15,155 bases of DNA. Origin: Ophiocordyceps camponoti-saundersi (nom. inval.) (lineage: Eukaryota > Ascomycota > Sordariomycetes > Hypocreales > Ophiocordycipitaceae). The stretch lies in NCBI GenBank assembly GCA_003339415.1, contig PDHQ01000580.1:1-15155 (forward strand). The letters are read 5' to 3'. Numbering within the stretch: the first letter of the stretch is position 1; each line of letters begins with the position of its first letter. The translations under genes and the position numbers were made by a program. Below the pieces are notes generated by a model. It did not search any database, was not told where the DNA came from, and saw nothing but the letters and a program-made list of their open reading frames with translations. Below, one piece after another: positions 6,203 through 15,155 of the stretch.

Positions 6203-8371
6203 AGATGGCAGGGAAAAACCAGTCTTCAGGGTAAGTCCTATTGATGATACTGACTTGTTCTGGAGACTGTTCACCATGCGCCTGCTGTATGTATGTATGT
6301 ATGTAGGTATGTATGCCTGAGCTTGGAAGGGAAGAACATTTGTTTTCTCCATTTACACCCTTCGCCTCGCCCACAAGGCACACGATTTCCCAGGTGGTAG
6401 GTACCTAGGCAGGCTGTGGGTGCGAGAGGAAGGCAAACGTCAGGTCTATCGTCTATCAACAGGAGTTGTTCAGATCTATCAGCAGGAGTCCTTCAGCGCC
6501 TTCAAAGGAGCAGTGATTTTTTCCTTCCATACCTATTCTCTGATCCTCTTGGGCAGCGCGGCAAGGGTTGGTCGGGGTCGGGACATGGGGAGGCAAGAGA
6601 GTTAGTTGCACGGGCTCTCTCTCTCACCTTTAACCTTTCAACCAAGTCATCTCCCCTTCTCAGAGAAGAGACACCTTTTTTCTCTTTCTTTCCCCAGCAG
6701 CTTTGGCTAGAAAGCATGTACATAGGTATCGTCCGGGCCGGAACCTTGGTTGGCAACCTGGTGCAAAGACCAAGTCCGAACCTCGTCAGCTTGTGCAACG
6801 AAATTGTTACCCAGCCCCATTTCCGAATGATAGATAATACGGATAATATGCCACACAAGAACATTCGCATATTGCACAGCTGCACGCACGAGGTGAGAGA
6901 AAATTCTATTGTTCCTCCCCTTCTTGATAGAAAAAAAGACGACTCTCTCTGACATATGCCTATACATAGATTCTTTACGCGTACGAAGGCGACCGAGGCG
7001 AGGCCGTTATCGAGACCATCAACTTTTGGAAGAATACCGGTAATAACGGATAGATGCGGTTCAGATCTACAGAGTACGTACGGACAGGGAGGTAAGAAAG
7101 AAAAGCAACGAAAGAAAACACATGTTGGCTGATCATGTCACAGCTCACACCACCACCACACCACGGGCACATGTCACGCCGCCTGGGCGCTTAACTTGAC
7201 AAGTCGAATCGAATGGTGAGTCCTGCAGGGCCCGACGTCAAAGAAACAGGCATCACTAGTGTGCCTAATCGAGCATGCATCGAGGCCACGCACAAGGCAA
7301 CTCCCGTCTTTGGTCACGGGGGGCTGTGAAGGGCGTTTCCCTATGCGCCCTAGCTGTCGTTCTGACAACTCTGCTTCGTCGTCTCCTCAGCGGTTTTCCT
7401 CGCCATTACGACTAGGCGTTTTTTACGCAATACTCGACTTCTATACCCCCACCTCCCGTGTCTCGCCTTTTCTTACCTTCTTCTCTGCTTCATGTTTTCT
7501 TCCCTTCTTTCCCCCTCACCTTGAGCATCGCGGCAGGATAGTGCGTGGCAAATGGACTCTTTCACACGAAAAGGAAATCACGACGACTTCGTAAAAATAA
7601 ACAAGACACAAATGTATAATTAATACCAGAGATTGCCTAAATATACTTGCTGTTTCCCAAGTCTAAACGATGATTTCAAGACTTTCCTGTTACACCTTTC
7701 CTTTCCAAACTTATTCCATTTTTTTCCTTTTCCCTCCCGAATGATCATCGTAGGAGTTGCCAAAGGGAAAAAAAAGAAGAAGAAAAAATTGGATGGATAT
7801 CAAGAGAAAGGGGAAAAGGGGGGTATCTATAAAAAATTGGAGCAAACGTAACCAATCCTCCAAGTCGCGGGAAAAAACAAGAGAAAGAAGAAAAGAAATG
7901 CCCTTTTTTTGCGCTTGATGGCGCGTTTCTCGCTAGTTGATACAGGTCGCCCTACAGTCGTCTGAAGTGAAGAAAGGAAAGAAAAGTGGTGATGATAATA
8001 AAACAGGAGAGTGTGGAATCCAGGATGGGGGTGGTGTTTTTCCCCGGCGTTGAGGAGGAAGTGAAGAAGCGAGGAAGAAGAAACGAATGAAGAAGATGAA
8101 GAGAAAAACCCTCAAAGAAAGGCGGGTGGATTCCCCACGTGAAAAGCCGGGAAATCCACCCCGCTCGTCGTGTATGTATTTTACAGCGTCCGTGTCCGTG
8201 CGGCCCTTGTCCGGGAACGTCCGATGCAAGAGGCAGGATCCATCCGTCCGGAGTCCCGCAAAAAAAAATGCCGCCATCGGATCGGACCAATCTCCTCGGA
8301 AAAACAGAAAGGTCCTCGAAAAGGAACAAGAGAAGAAGCACCAGTCCATGATCGGAGAAGGAAAAAACCGC
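6203..8371. other. Gene-free stretch between the array and the gp1-like gene
   Basis: About 2.2 kb with no supported gene. It contains a GTAT tetranucleotide run at 6286-6314 and pyrimidine-rich patches (for example 7440-7530), then purine-rich sequence toward 8100. An open frame at 6416-6952 has no recognisable domain. The right end would hold the 3' untranslated region of the gp1-like gene; no clear polyadenylation signal was found. Confidence 0.5.
6286..6314. repeat. GTAT tetranucleotide microsatellite
   Basis: About seven GTAT units with one interruption (GTAG). Confidence 0.8.
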
Positions 8372-9604
8372 TCAGGCCGTCGGATTTTCCAAAATCTCGG
8401 AGCAGTTAGCCTCAAAGCGAAGATTGAAGAGGCGAACGCTCGTCATGAACTTCTCCGTCTTAGCCAGTTCCCGATCCCTCCCGAAGAGCGTCTCGACGAA
8501 CTCAACGCCCGAGTTCTTGCCGAGGCTGGAGGACTGCTTCTTGCGCGCGGCCTTGAGCATGGGCGCCTCGCAGGCCTTGAGCAGGCCGCGAAGCTTATCC
8601 ATGAGCCGCTCTCCGGCGTCGACAAAGTCCTGAATCGTCTCGCGCTTGTCCGCGCTTCGGACGACGCCTACTTTCGCCTCGGCTTGCTTGACGTGGTCCG
8701 ATAGCTGGATGAGGAGGAGCCAGAGCTCGCCTGCCATGTCGGCGATGGGCGCGGTGGCGCCCTCGTGGTAGACGGTCCAGTCGTAGATCCACTTGCCGAG
8801 GCTGTTGGCGTCGAAGACGCTTCCTAGGAGCAGGATCGGTTCCTCGGCTGCGTCCCAGTTTTTGAGCGAGTAGCCCGGCGGGATCTTGTGCCGACGCGCG
8901 TCTGCCTCGGTGGCCTTGGTGGGCGTCGGCGGAGGCGGCTTCGGTCGGGACGCTGTCGGCTTGACGGTGGCGGAACGCTGGGGCATCGTCGTCGATCCGC
9001 GTCGTGCGTGGTGGCTTGTCGGCGGTCGGTAATGCTGCTGCTGTTGTTGTTGTTGATGGGTCTGAGGCCGAACCGGCTCGTAGTATTGGGCGGCGCGGGC
9101 GCAAGCCGGGTCGGCGTAGTAGGCGGCGGCGGCGGCACTCTGCTGGTAGTCGGGCCGGTCAGTGGACCATGCCCCATGGCGTCGACGGGAGTGCTGCGCC
9201 GGTAGCATGTAGGTACGGCCCATGGCCTCGAAGAACTCGTCCTCGTCCGATTCCCCATACGGCGTGGAGGCGCGGCCACGATACGGAGGCGACGACGGCC
9301 AGGCGGCGGCGGCGGGGGGCCGGCGAGACGACGAGAAATCTTTGACACTCACATCAACGGTGCAGTAGGTCCCGTAGCTGTTGTAGCGGGGAGACTCCAT
9401 GTAAGCCCATGGCGAATGCGGCTGCTGATGAGCGTAGCTGCTGGACCGACTGTGGTGAGCGGCCCTGGTAGCCGGCCGGCGAGGCGTCGACGGATCAAAC
9501 CAGTTGGCTCGAGGCGAAGGCGTGGCCGTAGCCGAAGGCATTCTCGAATACTCCCACTCGTGCATCGGTGTTGATCCGGGCGTGCGCGGTGAAGGGTAGT
9601 TCAT
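8372..9604 (-). CDS. 'Vegetative cell wall protein gp1'-like fungal protein, 410 aa
   Basis: A single uninterrupted frame from ATG at 9604 to a stop at 8372. Residues 1-235 are disordered and rich in Pro, Ser, Arg, Ala and Tyr, with Ala5 at 157-161, Gln7 at 184-190 and a PPPP run near 224. Residues about 238-410 form a folded, mostly helical domain: HKIPPGYSLKNWDAAEEPI, LLGSVFDANSLGKWIYDWTV, ADMAGELWLLLIQL, GERLMDKLRGLLKACEAPML and a closing FMTSVRLFNLRFEANCSEIL. From memory this C-terminal domain is widely conserved in Sordariomycetes, in proteins named after an algal cell-wall protein because of their Pro-rich half. There is no signal peptide or transmembrane helix, so an intracellular role is more likely than a wall role. 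Function unknown. Plus-strand frames over it are shadows. Confidence 0.9.
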   Translation of the reverse strand: MNYPSPRTPGSTPMHEWEYSRMPSATATPSPRANWFDPSTPRRPATRAAHHSRSSSYAHQQPHSPWAYMESPRYNSYGTYCTVDVSVKDFSSSRRPPAAAAWPSSPPYRGRASTPYGESDEDEFFEAMGRTYMLPAQHSRRRHGAWSTDRPDYQQSAAAAAYYADPACARAAQYYEPVRPQTHQQQQQQQHYRPPTSHHARRGSTTMPQRSATVKPTASRPKPPPPTPTKATEADARRHKIPPGYSLKNWDAAEEPILLLGSVFDANSLGKWIYDWTVYHEGATAPIADMAGELWLLLIQLSDHVKQAEAKVGVVRSADKRETIQDFVDAGERLMDKLRGLLKACEAPMLKAARKKQSSSLGKNSGVEFVETLFGRDRELAKTEKFMTSVRLFNLRFEANCSEILENPTA

Positions 9605-9660
9605 GATGTAAGTGTTGTGTTTTTTTTTTTTGCTTTGGCTGGCCGGCTCGTTGTTGCTCT

Positions 9661-9669
9661 CTTATATAT
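9661..9669 (-). promoter_or_regulatory. TATA-like box of the gp1-like gene
   Basis: ATATATAAG on the minus strand, about 57-65 nt before the ATG at 9604. It is followed by an A-rich and then CACAACACTTACATC leader, which fits a short fungal 5' untranslated region. Motif evidence only. Confidence 0.4.
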
Positions 9670-10635
9670 CGGATGGCCGCCGCTCTTGCTTCGTGACGAA
9701 GCAAAGCAATAGCAAAGAAGAAGAAGAAAAGGAGACGCGTAATATAGAGATGATTCGCTTTGATGATTCGATCTGTTGTTATAGCTCTCTTATTTCTTAT
9801 TCAAAGTTTTTTTTGAGAAGACAGTGAAGAGAAGAGAAGAAGAAACAAAATCGTGGAAAAAAAAACAGAGTCGCGTGAATCTTTTTTTTTCTTTCTTTCG
9901 TCGAGATGAAGCCCGTCACCTCGGTATGTGATCGGGAGAGTAGGGGTTAGAAAAGACTTCTGCTGCCGCAAACATGACCGTAGAGTATGAGTTTGGGGGG
10001 GGGTGGTTGGGGAGATGGGATTTCCTCTGCCACGCAAGACGAGGAAATTCGATCTGAAAGTTGTGTGATTGGCTTGTTTTGACGAGTCTGCGAATAGAAG
10101 ACTCGACGACTTTCTCTTCCTTTCCTTCTTCTTCTGTCTTCTTCTTCTTTTTCGTCTGTCGTTCAACACCGCAGTCGAAGCGTCTCGTCAAAATAAAGAG
10201 GAGGGGAAAAAGAGATTGTCCGACCAAAAAACGCGTTCCAACAAACCGACAAGCAACAACAACAAAAGAGGGACGAAAAAGATTCGGCAAAAAAGGGCTT
10301 TTTCTTTTCCTTCCTTTTTATACCTGATTCTTCGATTAAATCGGATCTTTCCAAATGTTGGTGTTTTTTTTTTCGAGGATTGGCAAAAGCCAAAGTCTTG
10401 ACGAGATCAAGAGAGGAAAAAGGGAGGGAAAAAAAAGAAGCAGGTGATGGGAGGCGGGCTTAAGTGGAGGGTATATAAGTATTGTACATATGTATGAGCG
10501 GGCAAAGTGAAAAAAAAAAAAGAACGATTTTATTATTTATTGTATCATTTTCTTTTTTTTTTAATTTCTGTTTTTCTTTTCCGCCATCCCTTTTTTTCTT
10601 TTCTGGGTGGTGCTGCAGCGCCTCTGCCTCTGCCT

Positions 10636-10651
10636 CCCCCCCCCCCCCCCC
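10636..10651. repeat. C16 homopolymer
   Basis: Sixteen consecutive C, followed within 45 nt by a G9 run (10687-10695). The pair could form a C/G stem. Length is unreliable in most sequencing methods. Confidence 0.85.
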
Positions 10652-10734
10652 TAGCAAGATCCCGCAAGGGGGGGAGGCCAGCGAAAGGGGGGGGGTGGGG
10701 TGTGTGAGCGGGTGGGGGTTGGTGGTCTGGTGGG

Positions 10735-10766
10735 TGCGTGTGCGTGTGCGTGTGTGACTGTGTGTG
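10735..10766. repeat. GT/GC-type dinucleotide tract
   Basis: Alternating purine-pyrimidine sequence (GCGTGTGCGTGTGCGTGTGTG) with one interruption. Such tracts can adopt Z-DNA; no function is claimed. Confidence 0.6.
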
Positions 10767-10931
10767 CTGAGAGCCAAATAGAATGGCACAGGCTGAACCG
10801 TAGCAGCTCAGTGGGCGGGACTATGGATGGATGCGACAGGGGGCGCTGCTGAGAGAGAGGGGCTGTCTGTCGCACTCTGTCTGGTCACTTCACTCACTCG
10901 CGCCCCTCCATCATCCAGATCCAGCTGGAAG

Positions 10932-10933
<2 letters not shown>

Positions 10934-10982
<49 letters not shown>
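10934..10982. repeat. Compound (TC)n(GT)n microsatellite
   Basis: About seventeen TC units (10934-10968) run directly into seven GT units (10969-10982). Confidence 0.9.
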
Positions 10983-12179
10983 TTATACTACATTTATAAT
11001 TATATTGTACATGTATGTATGTACGGACTATCCGTATGTACAGCCTTTTCTGATCGCGTGCGACAGCCGATTTGCCTGCCATTCGCCGGAGCACAGTGCA
11101 GTCGACGGATTACTCCGTAGTCGACGACGGTCGGCCCGGATGCTGCCTTCGAACGGACAGGCCACCCATATTGTGACTTCATACATTGGTAGGTGGTAGG
11201 CAGGCATTGATAAACAGGCAAATTTGCAAGCCCGTATCGTTGCGACATCTGCCTTATTTCCCTCCCGCCACTCGTAATAACCAGTCAATACCCTGACTGC
11301 GGCCGGCACTGAAAATCTGCGGCCGGGGGTGTGTGTGAGTGGTCGCGGCCCGTCACCAGGGCGCGCAACCGACATAGTACATACATACAACTCCCCCCCT
11401 GGCCATGGCCATTCATCTTTGATCTTCTTATTATCCGTACTCCGTACAAAGCACGGATACGACAGACAATCTCTTCTCGATGTCATCCATCTCGTCAGCA
11501 AGCAAAAGAAGAAGCGATGAAGAAAAAAACAAGCTTAAAATCGTCTATTAGTCTTTCTTCGGGTCTGTGTTGAAGCCCGCAGTACCCTCACTCCACGCTT
11601 CCTCTCGTCAGTCATGTAGAGAAAAAGAGAAGGAAAAAAAAGACCTTTCCCATCTCAAAATTTTTTTTTGCCTCCTCAATGGGTGTTCCATCCAGTCACA
11701 CATTTCCTTCAGCCTACCAAGGTACAAAGACAGGTTGGTATTTCTCCTGTGTTGTTCATTTTTTGTCTATCCATGAAACGGGGGGAGGTTGAGAGCCAAA
11801 AAAAAAATATCACCTGATGACGACTCTCGACGAAAAGCGCCTCGAACTTTTTACGGTGGGAAAAAAAAAAACATGTCATTATCAGATCTGGAAGAAAAGA
11901 AGAAAAGAAAAATGCAACTCTTCTCCTTCACACACTATTAATAAATACATACGAGCAGAAATTTTCCCCCGTGCTTGTCTTATATTGAGGTTGGCTCGGT
12001 ATCATCTGTAGCAAGATAGATGCCATCTTTTTCTCATGGCTGAGTCCGAGCCCCTTTCATCGACAAAATCGAGAATGACGGTGCCGTGACCTCGAGCTAA
12101 AAAAAGAGAAGGAGGTGGGAAAGTAAAAACGTCGATGGGGCTATTCTTACGACTCTAGGGAGACAACAAGAGACATGCT

Positions 12180-12286
12180 CCCCCCCCCCCCTTTTTTTTT
12201 CTCGGTTGAGCGAATGGGATGCTTTCCAGTCATCAGGCTGTTTCTCTCTCACACACCATATTCCTGGTACACCCCCCCCCCCCCCC
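12180..12286. repeat. C12-T9 and C15 homopolymer tracts
   Basis: C12 at 12180-12191 followed by T9 at 12192-12200, and C15 at 12272-12286. Confidence 0.8.
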
Positions 12287-12325
12287 TCCTTGTCCTCCTC
12301 TCATCACAGCTAACAGCTTTGGGGA

Positions 12326-12374
12326 GACACACACACACAGAGAGAGAGAGGAAGAGACAGAGAGAGAGAGAGAG
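12326..12374. repeat. Compound (AC)n(AG)n microsatellite
   Basis: About seven AC units, then two blocks of AG units broken by GAAGAGAC. This mirrors the composition of the 10934 locus on the opposite strand. Confidence 0.85.
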
Positions 12375-12712
12375 GCTTAGGTACTCGCTTCGGTACACCC
12401 CGTCCCGCATGATCTGCGCCATCCCCCCCCACTATACCCGCTTCCCGCACCGTCGTCCCCGCCTTCGGCCAAGTACCTACCTTACACCTCCTATTCTGAC
12501 GAGGACGAGTCGAGACCCGCAGCCCCCCTCCCTCCCCTTCATGCTGCTCCATCCCATCATCGTACGTGGGGAAAAAGAGGCAAACATGCGTACAATGATT
12601 GCTTGCCTGATTGCTTGCCATCGTCTACGGATCGTGATTCCGGTACGGATTTACGTCCGTACAGGGCTGGCTGAATACCTTCAAGGAATCCAGCTGGATT
12701 TACGCATACGAC

Positions 12713-12730
12713 CGTCCGTCCGTCCGTCCG
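12713..12730. repeat. CCGT tetranucleotide repeat
   Basis: Four and a half CCGT units in a row. Confidence 0.75.
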
Positions 12731-14139
12731 CACTGCTCGCCACGGGATATACCTACCTACCACACATGTATGACTCTCGAACAGGCCATCGTTCTCCTTT
12801 GTCTTCCTTTTTTTTTTCTCTTTTCTTTTTCCTTCTTCCTCTCTTGCTTAAATCACACTCATGGACCGACGACATGAGGCTGTCTGACTTGGAGATTGAC
12901 AGCCGAAACATGGTCTGGATAAACCCACCGTTCCAAGTTTCCACTCGGCCCGTCTACAATAGAGGGCCGCCTTCGTCGCCGAGTCCCCTTTGTCTCCCTG
13001 GCATTTAAAAGCATGCACTATTCGATGCGAAGAAAAGAAAAGAAAAGAAAAAACCAACCTCCATGTAAACCGTCCCGTCGCATCTTTCCTCGGTCTGTTG
13101 ATCCCCCTCCCCCCCCTTATTCACAGTTTCCCGGTCTTTCCATCCCATCCCATCCCTGACGGACGCTAGTCTTCCCTTACGCGCGACCCTGCTTTTCTCT
13201 CTGAGAGAAGAAGAAGAAGAGAGGAAAATAATAATAAAAATAATAAATATTAATGGAATCCTGTTCTTCTTCCTCCTCTTCTTCTGCTTCTTTCTCTCCC
13301 ACAACGTATCTACATATTCTCTCCCAACCAACTACTGCGCTGTATTGATGTCCAAAGCCGGCCCCTTGCTGTCGAATGGCGTCGTCGACCTGCCGCCATG
13401 ATTGGTCCGCCCTGCAGAGACACATCGCCGTTGACGGATGATTATGCCTCCATCTTTGTCTTCACCACACCTCTGTATCTCTTTTTCCTTCCCCCCCCGG
13501 TCAAAGACCAAGGGCCGGACGAAGGCGCCGTGGAAGCCAAAAAAAAACAACACTTTTATCGTTGTCTTTCCCCTTTCTCTCCCGCTTTGACCGACTCTTT
13601 TCTGCTCGTCCGGTACCCCCGTAGTTTTTTTTTTTTTTCCCTTGGGGAGAGCCGGTTACGCTACGCTCGCGCTTGTCTCTTGCCGCCCACCCACCCTTCT
13701 TCGTGCGACCCATCCCCTTTTTTTACGCAGATGCTAATAAACGAGGGAAACGGGGAAGGAAAAAAAAAAGAAAATAAGAGACAAAAGGAAACAAAAGGGA
13801 GAAAAATCTTAAGATGGAAAAAAAGGTTCGATGGGGGAAAAAAAAGGGGGGGGAAGAAGGGGAAAAAAAAGACATGAAATCGAAAGAAACCCTCAATTAC
13901 GTGATAGTCTTAAGTGGAAAAGATTCTCCCGAAAATTCTATTCCTTCCCCTTGCTCGTCGTTGCTACATATTACCGCATGCTGACGTTTTTAGGGGAGAG
14001 GTTATTGAAAGGTGAAAGGGGAGGGTGTGAGGAAAGGGGGGGGGTAAGAGGAGGGGTGCGTTATGCGCTGGGTGTTCGCACATACAAACCCCGTCGCGAG
14101 CAAGATGCTAAGAAGAAGAAAAAAAGAAAGGAGACGTAA

Positions 14140-14162
14140 ACACACACACACACACACACACA
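14140..14162. repeat. (AC)n microsatellite
   Basis: About eleven AC units following an A/G-rich stretch. Confidence 0.9.
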
Positions 14163-15029
14163 AGAAACGGGATATTATCACATGTATGCCATGTATGTAC
14201 GGCGCCGTCAGCCATTGGGCCCGCATGCTCGACGACGCCCAGGGCAGAAAGATGCGAGCCATGCCCCGTCACAGCTGCAGCCTTTCCCGCTCGATGTCGA
14301 GAATGCGAGGGTACCCAACCAAAAGGGTGGCCGATATAGTGGGATGGATAGAGAGGATATCGTATGTACGCCTTTGTGCCGGATGACCGTCTTGGGCCTC
14401 TTCTCTTTTCTCTCTTCTCTCTCTCTGTCTATTTTGTTTACTTTACCCAGGCCACGTTGATTTTTCTTTTTTTCTTTCTTGTTTTTTTCCTTTCCCCCCC
14501 CCTCCAGTTCCATGGCATGGATCGGGCATTGCCATTTTTTTAATTCACCTTCTCGCCTGCTGAGGCTTTGTAAACCCTGCAGATGCAGCCGCCCTGCCGG
14601 CACTGAGAGATAGAAACAGAGCTGATATCGTCGTCCTCCTCCGCCGCGTACGTAGGTGGGGGAAAAAAAGAGGTAGGTCGTGAAAAAGCCTCATTGGGCA
14701 CCTATCATGAGCAGCGAGGAGAGGGGTGTGTGTGGTGTGACGCACAAGCCGCGCTGCAGCCTGCCTCTTTCTCTCTCCTTCTTTCTCTTCCTGCATCATC
14801 TCATTCGTTTTCTTCCTCCTCTGTTTGCCTTTCTCTCTCCTTCTCTCTTTTTCTTTCTTCCCCCCCCCCCCTCCTCTCCCCCGCCCTTCGATCTACGGAC
14901 GTCGTCCAAGCCCCCCTCCCCCCCCATCCCTCTCCCCACTCTGTCTCCCCGCTTCGGCGAAGGGGAAGAAAAAAAAAAGAGGGGGAGGGGGAACGTGCAG
15001 CGCTCACGTGATCGTTCCATCCTGCCGGG

Positions 15030-15125
15030 CCGTCCCTTTCGAAGCGGGTGGGGGGGGGGGGGGGGGGGGGCGGGGCCCCCCCCCCCCCCCCCCCCCAACC
15101 CCCCCACCCGAAGGGACCCACCTTT
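15030..15125. other. G21/C21 inverted structure, likely contig-end artefact
   Basis: A run of 21 G (15050-15070), then CGGGG, then 21 C (15076-15096) forms a self-complementary block. The flanks GTCCCTTTCGAAGCGGGT and ACCCGAAGGGACCC are also imperfect inverted copies of each other. Inverted homopolymer blocks within 100 nt of the sequence end are more likely an assembly or sequencing artefact than biology. Confidence 0.6.
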
Positions 15126-15155
15126 CCCCCGGGTTTTTGCCGGGAGCCCAGCCGA

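Larger units (their letters stand above)
9605..15029. other. Long low-complexity stretch without a supported gene
   Basis: About 5.4 kb of homopolymers, A/G-rich and C/T-rich patches and microsatellites. The first part (9605 to about 10400) would contain the promoter and leader of the gp1-like gene, including pyrimidine/purine tracts around 9810-9900 and 10100-10310. Open frames here follow base composition: pyrimidine-rich strands simply lack stop codons. I see no domain, RNA gene or splice-linked exon series that I could support. Confidence 0.45.

Noticed and set aside
6416..6952. Plus-strand 178-codon open frame
   Set aside because: It has no recognisable domain, repeat conservation, splice structure or promoter. 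It remains possible but unsupported.
8087..8704. Plus-strand 205-codon frame overlapping the gp1-like gene
   Set aside because: Half of it is antisense to the conserved C-terminal domain, and its N-terminal half is low-complexity.
10482..10757. Plus-strand frame with a hydrophobic start after a TATA-like word at 10472-10479
   Set aside because: The hydrophobic stretch comes from T-rich sequence, and the rest reads through C16, G9 and GT tracts.
12175..13008. Plus-strand 277-codon open frame
   Set aside because: It spans homopolymers and an AC/AG microsatellite. The pyrimidine-rich strand lacks stops by composition, and no domain is seen.
14796..15121. Minus-strand Gly/Pro/Arg-rich frames
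   Set aside because: They are produced by C/T-rich sequence and the contig-end homopolymers.

Overview
The window looks like nuclear DNA of a filamentous ascomycete, probably a Sordariomycete and possibly Hypocreales. The evidence is short introns with fungal signals (GTACGT or GTGCGT donors, TTGAC or CTGAC branch sites), an AT-only block of the kind left by repeat-induced point mutation (RIP), abundant microsatellites and homopolymers, and one gene (8372-9604, minus) whose C-terminal domain I recognise from the fungal family usually labelled 'vegetative cell wall protein gp1'. The species cannot be told from the sequence.

Layout. 1-690 is an extremely AT-rich block with a cluster of palindromes at its outer end. 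819-2207 (minus) is a two-exon gene that I reconstruct as a 435-residue low-complexity and repeat protein: a Glu-Pro tract, four degenerate Cys-Pro/Thr-Arg-Glu repeats and about twelve Ala/Ile heptads. 2641-2891 is a small non-coding element with perfect 33-bp inverted ends bounded by TA, probably a MITE. 2960-5698 (minus) is a head-to-tail array of six related modules. Each has a short hydrophobic-helix exon, an almost invariant 52-53-nt phase-2 intron and, where retained, a Lys/Glu/Ala/Gln-rich coiled-coil exon. Only module D (4498-4978) is intact in isolation. E is open, F reads in frame into E, and A, B and C carry damage. 5743-6202 holds two minisatellites and a remnant of array sequence. 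6203-8371 has no supported gene. 8372-9604 is the gp1-like gene. 9605-15155 is about 5.5 kb of strand-biased low-complexity DNA with no supported gene, ending in a G21/C21 inverted structure that looks like a contig-end artefact.

The most interesting item is the module array: the introns are nearly identical in all six copies while the first exons have diverged beyond recognisable nucleotide similarity. This fits either a fast-evolving tandem family with a protected intron plus exon-2 unit, or spread of an introner-like element. No biochemical role can be assigned. No RNA gene, CRISPR array or transposase gene was seen.
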